Below, piece by piece: positions 33,148 through 42,167 of a stretch of 42,167 bases of DNA; position 1 is the first letter of the stretch, and every line of letters begins with the position of its first letter. The notes beneath the pieces were generated by a model. That model worked only from the letters and a program-made list of their open reading frames with translations, was not told the origin of the DNA and searched no databases. The position numbers and the translations under genes are program-made. The stretch is from an uncultured Sphingomonas sp. (lineage in GTDB: Bacteria > Pseudomonadota > Alphaproteobacteria > Sphingomonadales > Sphingomonadaceae). The stretch lies in contig NZ_CADCWA010000168.1 of assembly GCF_902806285.1 (NCBI RefSeq), forward strand, positions 1-42,167, read 5' to 3'.

Positions 33148-33903
33148 TCACCCGCGGACGTAGAGCGGCTTGTCGGGGGTGGAGCCCTCCGCATCGTAGC
33201 GCCAGCCGTCGCGCTCGAAGGAGGGAAGGGCGGCAAGGTCGGCAACCCGCTCGTCGCATACCCAGCGCGCCATCGTGCCGCGCGCGACCTTGGCGGTGAA
33301 GCTGTGGAACTGCAGCCCCTCCGCGGTCCGCACCCGGAAGTCGGGCGCGATCACCCGCACGCCCCGCTTGGGGAGGTGCGGGCCGACGGCGGCGTAATAT
33401 TCGTTGCTGGCGAGGTTGAGGATGGTGCCCGAGCCGTCCGCCTTGAGGTCGGACAGCACGGCGCGGGCGACCTTGCTGCCCCAATGATCGGTCAGCTTGT
33501 CGCGGGTGGGCGCCCAGCGCGTGCCCATCTCCAGCCGGTACGGCCGGATCGCGTCGAGGGGACGGAGCACGCCGTAAAGGCCCGACAGGATGCGCAGATG
33601 CTCCTGCGCGAAGGCGATGGTGTCCTCGTCAGCGCTGGCGGCGTCGAAGCCGCGGTACACGTCGCCGGCGAAGGCACGGATGGCCGGGCGTTCCTCGGCC
33701 CGGGCAAAGGTCTTGAACCGCGCGGCGTTCAGTGCCGCGAGCTTGGGCGAGAGGTGCATCAGCTCGGCCAGCCGCCCGGGCCCGAGCTTGGCGGCCGCGC
33801 GCGCGATCCTGTTGGCTTCGGCGGCGAAGCGGGCCTCGGTCGGGCGCTCGGCGTAAGGGCTGGTCAAGTCCAGCGTCTTGGCGGGCGAGAGGAGGATGAT
33901 CAC
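33148..33903 (-). CDS. yaaA: YaaA family peroxide stress protein (DUF328)
   Basis: MIILLSPAKTLDLTSPY, FNGDVY-type AFAGDVYRGFDA, LRILSGLYGVLRPLDAIRPYRLEMGTRW, NLASNEYYAAV. Confidence 0.94.
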   Translation of the reverse strand: MIILLSPAKTLDLTSPYAERPTEARFAAEANRIARAAAKLGPGRLAELMHLSPKLAALNAARFKTFARAEERPAIRAFAGDVYRGFDAASADEDTIAFAQEHLRILSGLYGVLRPLDAIRPYRLEMGTRWAPTRDKLTDHWGSKVARAVLSDLKADGSGTILNLASNEYYAAVGPHLPKRGVRVIAPDFRVRTAEGLQFHSFTAKVARGTMARWVCDERVADLAALPSFERDGWRYDAEGSTPDKPLYVRG

Positions 33904-34088
33904 GGCAGCGCCCGCTAGCAGCGCCGCTCCGCCCGCGTCAAAGCGGGCTGCCGCGGGACGCCGCTGGAAAGCCCTTTTCTCCTTGTGTCATTACGGGATA
34001 GTTAACCTGCCGGACATTTATTCTTTCATAACAGGGCTCGTACAAGCTGGCGCCGAGCAAGGGTTCCACGCGCACGAGGCAGCAGCAT

Positions 34089-35525
34089 TTGCGGTTCGAC
34101 GATCGTCTGTCCACCGTCCTTGGCCTGTCCGCCGACGGCCCGCGCGATCGCGCGGTGCAGTGGCGGCAACTGGTCGAGCTCGTCGCTCGCGGAGCCGGCA
34201 CGTCCGATCCGGCGCTGCTGACCCGTGCCCTGGAGCGTATCGCCATTCTGTCCAGCGAGGTGCCCGACGCGGTGCGGGTGGCCGCCGCCAGGGCGGTCGC
34301 CGGGCCGTTTGTCCCGCGCGCCTTGCTCGCCAGCTTCCTCGACCGGTCAGAGACTGCCGCGCCGTTGCTGGCTGCCGTCCAGCTCGACGACGCGGGCTGG
34401 GCCGAGCTGCGAGCGAAAGCCTCGCCGTCCGTGCAGGCGCTGATGGACTCGCAGCGGCCGGCGGCGCTGGAAGGGCGGGCGCCGGAGCTCCCTCCGCCCG
34501 GGCGTTTGCCGGCCAACGACGTCGCGGAGCGCGCGCGCGCCGCGCCAGCCCCCGCCGACCCGCCGGGGCTGTTCCGCTGGGAATGCGGGCCGACCGGGGA
34601 AATCGACTGGATCGAAGGGGCCGCGCGTGCCGCATTGATCGGACGCTCGCTGGCCGAAGACTTCGGCCAGCGCTTCGCCGCGCGGCTGCCCTTCAACGAC
34701 GAGCCGCTGGTCGTCGCGGGGGAAGGAGAGATGGCGGGGGAATGGCGGTGGAGCGGAACGCCGGCTTTCTTCCCGGACACCGGGCGCTTCGCCGGCTACC
34801 ATGGCTCGGCGCGGCGGGGCGAAGGCGCCCTCGCGGCGGTCGAGACCCCGTTCGCCGGAGGAACCGCGCTCCAGGGCGATCGCCTGCGCGAGCTGATCCA
34901 CGAGTTGCGGACGCCCTTGAACGCGATCATCGGCTTCGGCGAGATCATCGAGGGTCAGATCCTGGGTCCCGCCCACCGCGCTTACCGCGACCGCGCGGCC
35001 GAGATCGTGCGGCAGGCGCGGCGGCTGCTGGCGGCGGTGGACGACCTGGACCTTGCCGCCAAGCTGCAGTCGGGCCGCCTGCGGAATGGAGAAGGGAGCC
35101 CATTGCCCGAACTGCTCGCCGAGGTGGCGGACCGGCTTGAGCCCGAGCTTGCCCGCAAGGGTGTCAGGCTGACGCTTGTACAACCGGGCGCGGCCTACCG
35201 GACGTCGCTCCAGCGGGACCTGGCCACCCGCCTGCTGCAGCGCTTCGTGGAGGCGGTGCTGGGGGCCACGGGAGCGGGCGAGGAACTGGGCCTGCGCACC
35301 GGGAGTCAGGGGCACCTGGTCGCGGCGACCTTGAACCGGCCCGCGGCCTTAGGAGGAAGGGCCGAACAGGAACTCCTGGACCCTTCGTTCAGCGCGCCGG
35401 GAGAGAGCGGGCTCGGCACCGGCTTCGCCCTGCGGCTGGTGCGGGGACTGGCGGTCGTGGCGGGCGGGCGGCTGGAGATCACGGCGGGCGGGCTCAGCCT
35501 CCACTTGCCGACAGCGTCCGGATAG
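34089..35525 (+). CDS. Atypical sensor histidine kinase with intact HisKA and degenerate catalytic domain
   Basis: LRELIHELRTPLNAIIGFGEIIEGQILGPAHRAYRDRAAEIVRQARRLLAAVDDL; C-terminal LATRLLQRFVEAVLGATGAGEEL...GLGTGFALRLVRGLAVVAGG. TTG start uncertain. Confidence 0.85.
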   Translation: MRFDDRLSTVLGLSADGPRDRAVQWRQLVELVARGAGTSDPALLTRALERIAILSSEVPDAVRVAAARAVAGPFVPRALLASFLDRSETAAPLLAAVQLDDAGWAELRAKASPSVQALMDSQRPAALEGRAPELPPPGRLPANDVAERARAAPAPADPPGLFRWECGPTGEIDWIEGAARAALIGRSLAEDFGQRFAARLPFNDEPLVVAGEGEMAGEWRWSGTPAFFPDTGRFAGYHGSARRGEGALAAVETPFAGGTALQGDRLRELIHELRTPLNAIIGFGEIIEGQILGPAHRAYRDRAAEIVRQARRLLAAVDDLDLAAKLQSGRLRNGEGSPLPELLAEVADRLEPELARKGVRLTLVQPGAAYRTSLQRDLATRLLQRFVEAVLGATGAGEELGLRTGSQGHLVAATLNRPAALGGRAEQELLDPSFSAPGESGLGTGFALRLVRGLAVVAGGRLEITAGGLSLHLPTASG

Positions 35526-35526
35526 G

Positions 35527-35601
35527 TGGTGGGCCCGGAGGGATTCGAACCCCCAACCTGGCCGTTATGAGCGGCTGGCTCTACCATTGAGCTACAGGCC
35601 C
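35527..35601 (-). tRNA. tRNA with CAU anticodon; C4-G69/C5-G68 suggests tRNA-Ile2 (lysidine) rather than elongator Met
   Basis: GGGCCTG TA GCTC AATGGTA GAGC C AGCCG CTCATAA CGGCC AGGTT GGGGG TTCGAAT CCCTC CGGGCCC A CCA; CCA encoded. Confidence 0.92.
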
Positions 35602-35644
35602 CGAAGCTGCGGATAGCGCCGGGGCGGCGATGCGCCAAGGGATG

Positions 35645-36097
35645 TCGTGGTCGCTCGCGACGGTGGTAGGGGAAGGCATGTCCGCGAGATCGGGTCCGGG
35701 TGTTGGCGAACTGGCGCTGTTTGCCGAAGCATGGGTGGCGCTCACGCTGGCCAGCCTGGCCGTGCGCTCCTGGCCGTTCCGCTGGATCGTCGGGAGCGCG
35801 GGCTTCCGCGGCCGGGGCGGCGGCCCGCGCGACCCTGCCGCCATCGCCGTGGCCGTGCGCCGGGCCTCGCGCCGGGTGCCGTGGCGGACGGTCTGCTTCC
35901 AGGAGGGGCTGGCGGCGCAATGGATGCTTCGCCGGCGGGGCGCGCCGGCCCGGCTGCACTACGGCATCAGGAGCGATGCCGACCGCCTGTCGGCCCACGT
36001 CTGGGTGACGCTGCGCGGCCGGCCGGTGATCGGGGAGGAGCGGGAGGACCCGCATCGCTGCGTCGCGACCTTTCCCGCCCCGGTGCTGGACGCTTGA
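35645..36097 (+). CDS. Lasso-peptide B2-like transglutaminase-fold protein (orphan)
   Basis: LFAEAWVALTLASLAVRSWPFRWIVG...VRRASRRVPWRTVCFQEGLAAQWMLRRRGAPARLHYGIRSDADRLSAHVWVTLRGRPVIGE, with conserved Cys and His positions. Confidence 0.85.
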   Translation, partial: SWSLATVVGEGMSARSGPGVGELALFAEAWVALTLASLAVRSWPFRWIVGSAGFRGRGGGPRDPAAIAVAVRRASRRVPWRTVCFQEGLAAQWMLRRRGAPARLHYGIRSDADRLSAHVWVTLRGRPVIGEEREDPHRCVATFPAPVLDA

Positions 36098-36144
36098 ACG
36101 GCCGCTTCCTATAGCCACGCAGGTTCGCGGCCGGGGCGAGACAC

Positions 36145-37230
36145 GTGTTTCCTTACTGGTTTCTGTTCGCCTTCTTCGCGCTTGGCGCCACCCTGTTCCG
36201 GAGCGCGCCGCCGCAGCCCGCGCCCTTGAGCGCCGCTGCCGCTGCCCCCGTTCGTCCGCAGCCCCATCGCTCGGCCATGCTGCTGTTGGGCGCGCTGCTG
36301 ATCGCCCTTCTGGTCGGCCTGCGCTACCGCGTCGGCGCGGACTGGGAGACGTACGAATTCTACTTCCGTTGGGCGAGCTACGCGTCGCTTGGCCGGGTGC
36401 TGCAGCTCAGCGATCCCGCCTACCAGTTCCTGAACTGGAGCGTGCAGCACCTCGGCGGAGAGATGTGGGGCGTCAACCTGCTCTGCGGGCTCATCTTCAG
36501 CTGGGGCTTGTGGCGCTTCGCCCGCCTGCAGCCGGAGCCCTGGCTGGCCGTGCTGGTGGCGGTGCCCTATCTGATCGTGGTGGTGGCCATGGGCTATTCG
36601 CGCCAGGCGGTCGCCATCGGGATACTGCTGGCCGGGCTGGCGGCGCTCGGGCGCGGCGCTTCGGTGGTCAAGTTCGCGCTCTACGTCGGCTTCGCCGCAC
36701 TGTTTCACCGCACCGCCATCGTCGTCCTGCCGCTGGTGATCTTCGCGGGCGAGCGCAACCGGCTGCTCAACTTCCTGGCCGGGGGCGCGCTGTTCCTGCT
36801 GCTGTACGACGCGCTGCTGGCGGAATCGGTCGACACGCTGGTCAAGAACTACATCGTGGCCGAGTACCACTCCCAAGGCGCGGCGATCCGCGTGGGCATG
36901 AGCCTGCTGCCGGCCCTGCTGTTCCTGGCCGCACCCAAGCGCTTCGGCTTTCCGCTCGAGGAGGAGCGGCTGTGGCGCATGTTCTCCTACGCCGCGATCG
37001 GTTTTCTCCTGCTCCTGCTGGTGCTTCCGTCGAGCACGGTGGTGGACCGGCTGGCGCTGTACATCTTCCCGCTTCAGCTCGCGGTACTGGCGCGCCTGCC
37101 CTTGGCGCTCGCCAGCGAGGGCCTCGGGCGCCTCCTGGTGATCGCCTACGCCTTTCTGGTGCAATTCGTGTGGCTGAACTTCGCGGCGCACGCGGCGTAT
37201 TGGGTGCCCTATCGCCTGTTCCCCATGTGA
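36145..37230 (+). CDS. EpsG-like / O-antigen polymerase membrane protein
   Basis: Multiple TM segments; LLVGLRYRVGADWETYEFYF, PAYQFLNW, MGYSRQAVAIGILLAGL, ALFHRTAIVVLPL. Confidence 0.82.
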   Translation: MFPYWFLFAFFALGATLFRSAPPQPAPLSAAAAAPVRPQPHRSAMLLLGALLIALLVGLRYRVGADWETYEFYFRWASYASLGRVLQLSDPAYQFLNWSVQHLGGEMWGVNLLCGLIFSWGLWRFARLQPEPWLAVLVAVPYLIVVVAMGYSRQAVAIGILLAGLAALGRGASVVKFALYVGFAALFHRTAIVVLPLVIFAGERNRLLNFLAGGALFLLLYDALLAESVDTLVKNYIVAEYHSQGAAIRVGMSLLPALLFLAAPKRFGFPLEEERLWRMFSYAAIGFLLLLLVLPSSTVVDRLALYIFPLQLAVLARLPLALASEGLGRLLVIAYAFLVQFVWLNFAAHAAYWVPYRLFPM

Positions 37231-37304
37231 GCGCGGGAAGCGAGTTGCGGCGGCTGCCGCCGTCGGTCTAGAGCCCGCGGCTGGGCAGCGGGAGTGAGCG
37301 GAAG

Positions 37305-38186
37305 GTGAGAGGGATCATCCTCGCCGGCGGGAGCGGCAGCCGCCTGTACCCGGCCACGCTTGCAGTGTCGAAGCAGCTGCTGCCGATCTTCGACAAGCCG
37401 ATGATCTACTACCCGCTCGGCACCTTGATGCTGGCGGGCATCCGCGAGATGCTGGTGATCTCCACCCCGGCCGACCTGCCGCGGTTCGAGGCGCTTCTGG
37501 GGGACGGATCGGCGTTCGGCGTGCGCCTGTCCTATGCGGAGCAGGCCGCGCCCAACGGCCTCGCTGAAGCCTTTATCATCGGCCGCGAGTTCGTCGGCGG
37601 CGAGCCGGTCGCGCTGATCCTTGGCGACAACGTCTTCTACGGTGCGGGGCTTGCCGCGACCGTGCGCAACGCGGCGGAGCGAGGGCAGGGCGCGACCGTG
37701 TTCGCTTATTCGGTCGAGGAGCCCCAGCGGTACGGCGTGGTCGAGTTCGATCCGGGGTCGGGCACCGCCTTGTCGATCGAGGAGAAGCCTGCCGCGCCCA
37801 AGTCGAATTGGGCGGTGACCGGCCTCTATTTCTACGACAACTCCGTGCTTGAGATCGCGGCGGGCCTGACGCCCTCGGCCCGCGGCGAACTGGAGATCAC
37901 GGACGTCAACCGGACCTACCTCGACCGCGGCTCCCTGCAGGTATGCCGCCTCGGCCGGGGCTACGCCTGGCTCGATACGGGCACGCACGACAGTCTCCAC
38001 GATGCATCCTCGTTCGTGCGCACGATCGAGCACCGGCAGGGGCTCAAGATCATGTGCCTGGAAGAGATCGGGATGGAGCTTGGCTACCTCGAGCCGGCGG
38101 CGCTGCTGGCGCGGGCCGACCGGCTGGGCCGGACCGACTATGCCGACTATCTCCGCCGCCGCGCCCGGGACCACCTCCATGCTTGA
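37305..38186 (+). CDS. rfbA: Glucose-1-phosphate thymidylyltransferase
   Basis: [80 protein letters not shown]. Confidence 0.96.
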   Translation: MRGIILAGGSGSRLYPATLAVSKQLLPIFDKPMIYYPLGTLMLAGIREMLVISTPADLPRFEALLGDGSAFGVRLSYAEQAAPNGLAEAFIIGREFVGGEPVALILGDNVFYGAGLAATVRNAAERGQGATVFAYSVEEPQRYGVVEFDPGSGTALSIEEKPAAPKSNWAVTGLYFYDNSVLEIAAGLTPSARGELEITDVNRTYLDRGSLQVCRLGRGYAWLDTGTHDSLHDASSFVRTIEHRQGLKIMCLEEIGMELGYLEPAALLARADRLGRTDYADYLRRRARDHLHA

Positions 38187-38730
38187 GGTGGTGGAGATCG
38201 GGCTGGGCGTACGCGAGGTGCGGCCGGCGCGCTATTCGGACGAGCGGGGGTTCTTCTCCGAAGTCTGGAATGCCGCGAGGTGGGCGGAGCAGGGGCTGGA
38301 CCTCGCGTTCGTCCAGGACAACCACTCGCTGTCGCGCGGCACGGGCGTGCTTCGCGGCCTCCACTACCAGGTGCCGCCTTTCGCCCAGCAGAAGCTGGTC
38401 CGGGTGACCCGCGGCGCGGTGTTCGACGTCGCCCTCGACATCCGCCGGAGCTCTCCGACCTTTGGGCAGTGGGTCTCGGCCACCCTGTCGGCCGCCGAGT
38501 GGAACCAGCTGCTGATTCCGGCCGGCTTTGCCCATGGTTTCATGACCTTGGAAGAGGAAACGGAAGTCCAGTACAAGGTCACGGCGCCCTACAGCGCCCC
38601 CCACGACCGCGCCATCCGCTGGAACGATCCGGCGTTAGCGATCGAATGGCCCGCGAGCGGGGCCGAGCTGACGCTGTCGCCCAAGGACCGCGCCGCACCG
38701 CTCCTCGCCGAGGCGGAGCTGTTCGCCTGA
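38179..38730 (+). CDS. rfbC: dTDP-4-dehydrorhamnose 3,5-epimerase
   Basis: [90 protein letters not shown]. Confidence 0.96.
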   Translation: MLEVVEIGLGVREVRPARYSDERGFFSEVWNAARWAEQGLDLAFVQDNHSLSRGTGVLRGLHYQVPPFAQQKLVRVTRGAVFDVALDIRRSSPTFGQWVSATLSAAEWNQLLIPAGFAHGFMTLEEETEVQYKVTAPYSAPHDRAIRWNDPALAIEWPASGAELTLSPKDRAAPLLAEAELFA

Positions 38731-39788
38731 TGGACCGGGTGCTGGTGACGGGCGGCGCGGGCTTCATCGGCAGCGCGGTAGTGCGCCGCCTGGTCGGCAA
38801 GGGCGTGCGGGTGGTGAACCTGGACAAGCTCACCTACTCCGGCAACCTCCATTCGCTGCGGGACGTCGAGGGCGCGGCCAACCACCGCTTCGTGCACGGC
38901 GACATCGGCGATCGGGAGCTGGTCGAAGCGCTGCTCGCCGAGGAGCGGATCGAGGGCATCATGCACCTCGCCGCCGAGACCCACGTCGACCGATCGATCG
39001 ACGGACCCGAGCTGTTCGTCGAGACCAATGTGGTCGGGACCTTTCGGCTGCTGAACGCCGCGCTGGGTTATTGGCGCTCGCTCGATGCGGAAGCGCAGCG
39101 GCGGTTCCGTTTTCACCATGTTTCGACCGATGAGGTGTTCGGCGACCTGCCGTTCGACGGAGGCGTGTTCACCGAGGATACGCCCTATGTCCCGTCTTCG
39201 CCCTACTCCGCGAGCAAGGCCGCGTCCGACCATCTGGTCCGCGCCTGGCACCACACCTACGGCCTGCCGGTGGTGCTTTCCAACTGCTCGAACAATTACG
39301 GGCCCTACCATTTTCCCGAGAAGCTGGTGCCGCTGGTCATCCTCAACGCGCTGGAGGGCCGGCCATTGCCGGTCTATGGCCGCGGAGAGAACGTCCGCGA
39401 CTGGCTGCACATCGACGACCATGCCGCGGCGCTGGAGCTAGTTCTGACCCACGGAGTGCCCGGCGAGAGCTACAATGTCGGCGGCCGGGCCGAGCGCACC
39501 AACCTGCAGGTGGTGGAGGCCATCTGCGACCTGCTGGACGAGCGCGTGCCCTTGAGCGCCGGCGAGTCGCGGCGCGCGCTGACTCAGTTCGTGGACGACC
39601 GGCCCGGCCACGACCGCCGCTATGCCATCGATCCCGCCAAGATCGAGCGCGAGCTGGGCTGGCGAGCCGAGCAGACGTTCGAGAGCGGACTTGCCCGGAC
39701 GATCGACTGGTATCTGACGAACGAGTGGTGGTGGCGGCCGATCCGCGAAGGCAAGTACCGGGGCGAGCGGCTGGGCACGGCGGCATGA
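38730..39788 (+). CDS. rfbB: dTDP-glucose 4,6-dehydratase
   Basis: [97 protein letters not shown]. Confidence 0.96.
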   Translation: MDRVLVTGGAGFIGSAVVRRLVGKGVRVVNLDKLTYSGNLHSLRDVEGAANHRFVHGDIGDRELVEALLAEERIEGIMHLAAETHVDRSIDGPELFVETNVVGTFRLLNAALGYWRSLDAEAQRRFRFHHVSTDEVFGDLPFDGGVFTEDTPYVPSSPYSASKAASDHLVRAWHHTYGLPVVLSNCSNNYGPYHFPEKLVPLVILNALEGRPLPVYGRGENVRDWLHIDDHAAALELVLTHGVPGESYNVGGRAERTNLQVVEAICDLLDERVPLSAGESRRALTQFVDDRPGHDRRYAIDPAKIERELGWRAEQTFESGLARTIDWYLTNEWWWRPIREGKYRGERLGTAA

Positions 39789-40678
39789 AGCTCCTGGTGA
39801 CCGGCCGGGCGGGCCAGCTTGCCCGCAGCCTGGCCCAGCGTGCCGTCGATCACGCGGACGTGGAGCTCCGTTTCGCGGCACGGCCCGAGGTGGACCTTGC
39901 CAAGCCGGGCAGTCTGGCCGCGGCGATCGGCAGCGAACGACCGGACGTGGTGGTCAATGCCGCGGCCTATACCGCGGTGGACGAGGCCGAGAACGAGCCC
40001 CGCCTTGCGCAGCGCATCAACGCCGATGCGGCGGGGGAGGCGGCGGCGGCGGCGGCGGAGGTCGGGGCGGCCATCATCCAGATCTCCACCGACTATGTAT
40101 TCGACGGCAACCGCGACAGGCCTTATCGCGAGGACGATCGGGTGCAGCCGCTCGGCGTTTACGGGCGCACCAAGCTGACTGGGGAAGAGCAGGTCCGCGC
40201 CGCCAACCCGCGGCACGCGATCCTGCGCACCGCGTGGCTGTACAGCCCGTTCGGCCGGAACTTCGTGCAGTCGATGATGACGGCAGCGCGCTCCCGGCCC
40301 GTGCTGACGGTGGTCGACGATCAGCGGGGCAGCCCGACCTCGGCGCTGGACCTGGCGGATGCGGTGCTGGTGCTGGCCGGGCGCTGGTCCAGCGGCGGAC
40401 GGCCGGCGGGCGGGGCCACCTACCATGTCGCGGGCTCGGGGGTGACCAGCTGGTGCGGGCTGGCCGACGCGGTCATGGTTGAATGCCGCACGCTCGGCTT
40501 GCCCGCTGCGGAGGTCAGACCGATTGCCACCGAAGACTGGCCGACCCGGGCCGAGCGGCCGCGCTACTCCGCGCTCGACAGCGGCAGCTTCGCCGCCGAG
40601 ATCGGCGTGGTTCTGCCGGACTGGCGAGTGTCGGTCCGGTCCGTGGTGCGGCAGCTGGCGCGCGAAGTCGCCGCGTGA
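39785..40678 (+). CDS. rfbD: dTDP-4-dehydrorhamnose reductase
   Basis: MKLLVTGRAGQLARSL, VVNAAAYTAVDEAE, QISTDYVFDG, PLGVYGRTKLTGEEQV, ILRTAWLYSPFGRNFVQSM, DQRGSPTSA. Confidence 0.95.
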   Translation: MKLLVTGRAGQLARSLAQRAVDHADVELRFAARPEVDLAKPGSLAAAIGSERPDVVVNAAAYTAVDEAENEPRLAQRINADAAGEAAAAAAEVGAAIIQISTDYVFDGNRDRPYREDDRVQPLGVYGRTKLTGEEQVRAANPRHAILRTAWLYSPFGRNFVQSMMTAARSRPVLTVVDDQRGSPTSALDLADAVLVLAGRWSSGGRPAGGATYHVAGSGVTSWCGLADAVMVECRTLGLPAAEVRPIATEDWPTRAERPRYSALDSGSFAAEIGVVLPDWRVSVRSVVRQLAREVAA

Positions 40679-41805
40679 GCAGCGACCCGCGGCCGACGGC
40701 CGTCATCCTGGATTCCTCGGTGGCGGTCACCGGAGGCCTCCGCGCGGCCCAGCGCATGGCCAAGCTGCTCGCGCCATGGCTGCGCTTCGTGCTGGTGCTG
40801 CCCTCCGCGGCGCGGATAGACGCCCGCGAGCTGCAGCCCTTTGCCGCGGTGGAGCGGCTGCGGCTCGTGCAGCTGCGAAAATCGTTCGGCGCAGTGGCTA
40901 GCTACGGCCCGGCCTTGCTGGCCAGCGGCGTCGGGTTGCTGAGGCTATTGCGGAAGCACCGGGCGCAGGTGCTGGTCGTCAACGACTTCTTCCAGCTCCA
41001 GGGCTGGGTCGCGCGCAGTCTTGGCTGGCGCGGGCGGATGGTGACATGGGTGCGGTTCGATCCGTGGCGCTTTCCCCGCCCGATCGCCAGCCTCTGGGTG
41101 GCCGCCGCGCGCCAGGCCTCGGACGAGGTGGTCGCTGTGTCGCGGTTCATCGCGGAGCGGCTGCCGGCGGGCACGAACGCCAAGCTGCTGTACGACTGCA
41201 TCGACCCGGAGCTTGCGGCGGTGCCCAAGCCGGATCAGCGCCGCGAGGACATCCTGTTCGTGGGCAACTACATTCCGGGCAAAGGCCAGGACGACGCGAT
41301 CGAAGCCTTCCAGGAGGTCGCGGCGCGCTTTCCGCAGGCTCGGCTGCTGTTCCATGGCGGCGACATGGGTCTGGCCAAGAACCGCGGCTACCGTACCGGC
41401 CTGCAACGCCGGGTGCGCGAGCTTGGGCTCGGCGAGCGCGTGCTGTTCGGTGACTTCGCGACGGATCTCCCGTCGGCCCTGGCGGGCGCACGAATGGCGC
41501 TTAACCTGTCCCGCTCCGAATCATTTTCGCTGACCTGCCTGGAAGCGCAGCAGCTTGGAGTGCCCGTGATCTCTTATCGGTCCGGCGGGCCCGAGGAGAT
41601 CATCGAGGATGGCACGACCGGTCACCTCGTCGGCGTCGGCGACATCGCGGAGATCGCCGCGGCGATGGCCCGATTGCTTGAAAGGCCGCACCTGGCCGAG
41701 CGGATGGGGGCGGCGGCCGCCCGGTCCGTTCGCGAGCGTTTCGGGCCGGAAGCATTCGTCGCAGCGGTGCTCCCGCTTCTGCGCGGCCCCGGCGCCTTGA
41801 ACTGA
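40675..41805 (+). CDS. GT4-type glycosyltransferase
   Basis: [75 protein letters not shown] start overlaps the rfbD stop. Confidence 0.9.
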   Translation: MSSDPRPTAVILDSSVAVTGGLRAAQRMAKLLAPWLRFVLVLPSAARIDARELQPFAAVERLRLVQLRKSFGAVASYGPALLASGVGLLRLLRKHRAQVLVVNDFFQLQGWVARSLGWRGRMVTWVRFDPWRFPRPIASLWVAAARQASDEVVAVSRFIAERLPAGTNAKLLYDCIDPELAAVPKPDQRREDILFVGNYIPGKGQDDAIEAFQEVAARFPQARLLFHGGDMGLAKNRGYRTGLQRRVRELGLGERVLFGDFATDLPSALAGARMALNLSRSESFSLTCLEAQQLGVPVISYRSGGPEEIIEDGTTGHLVGVGDIAEIAAAMARLLERPHLAERMGAAAARSVRERFGPEAFVAAVLPLLRGPGALN

Positions 41806-41851
41806 TCACCGCTTTATGCTGGACCCCGCGCGGCGGAGGGGAAGCAGGGCC

Positions 41852-42167
41852 TTGTCTCGTTATCTGGTAACCGGAGGCGCCGGGTTTATCGGCTCCCACC
41901 TGTGCGACCGGCTGGCCGAGCAGGGACATGAGCTGGTCGTCCTGGACGACTTCTCGTCGGGCAAGCGCGCCAACCTCGACGGGCCGGCGGGGGCGGCGCG
42001 GCTGGTGCGGGCCGACGTGCGGAGCGGTCTCGACTCTCAAGCCATCGGGCCGTGCGACGGCATCGTTCACCTGGCCGCGCTGATCAGCGGTTTCGATAGC
42101 CTGCGGTCTCCCGACGAGTACCTCCAGGCCAATCTCCACGGATTGCTGCGGGTCATCGACTTCGCGG
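41852..42167 (+). CDS. NAD-dependent epimerase/dehydratase, 3'-truncated by window edge
   Basis: TTG start; [44 protein letters not shown]...[36 protein letters not shown]; absent from the ORF track. Confidence 0.88.
   Translation, partial: MSRYLVTGGAGFIGSHLCDRLAEQGHELVVLDDFSSGKRANLDGPAGAARLVRADVRSGLDSQAIGPCDGIVHLAALISGFDSLRSPDEYLQANLHGLLRVIDFA

Noticed and set aside
38179-40678. Overlapping starts/stops in rfbACBD
   Set aside because: Tight translational coupling is ordinary in such operons.

Overview
This is a gene-dense, high-GC alphaproteobacterial chromosome segment, most like Sphingomonadaceae by gene content and order. It has about 40 recognisable genes. Main blocks, left to right: rnhB (5'-truncated)-ccrM-folP; SDR oxidoreductase; BLUF photoreceptor; divergent ketol-acid reductoisomerase; miaA/serB (head-to-head, overlapping starts); an orphan ParA / RHH-like protein / TPR-SPOR lipoprotein operon divergent from a Sel1-SPOR protein; pyrB-ruvX-DUF3089; gtrA; a His-rich envelope protein with a 57-bp tandem repeat; an NtrC-like regulator with degenerate motifs; a pnt transhydrogenase operon split by a minus-strand insert (yjbQ plus CHASE2-EAL); Asp/Glu racemase; uvrC-[long structured repeat]-recO-apaG; DUF488; host-attachment-like protein; gyrA; yaaA; atypical histidine kinase; tRNA(CAU); an orphan lasso-B2-like protein; EpsG-like polymerase; rfbACBD; a glycosyltransferase and a truncated epimerase. 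No CRISPR array, IS transposase or prophage was recognised. The strongest leads are (1) the ~138-bp nested inverted repeat covering the recO ribosome-binding site, (2) the ParA/RHH/double-SPOR locus, (3) six GANTC sites in the ccrM promoter region, (4) the split pnt operon with a Trp-rich 14-aa micro-ORF in the insert, and (5) several proteins with altered catalytic motifs. All calls come from reading the sequence; no database search was run.
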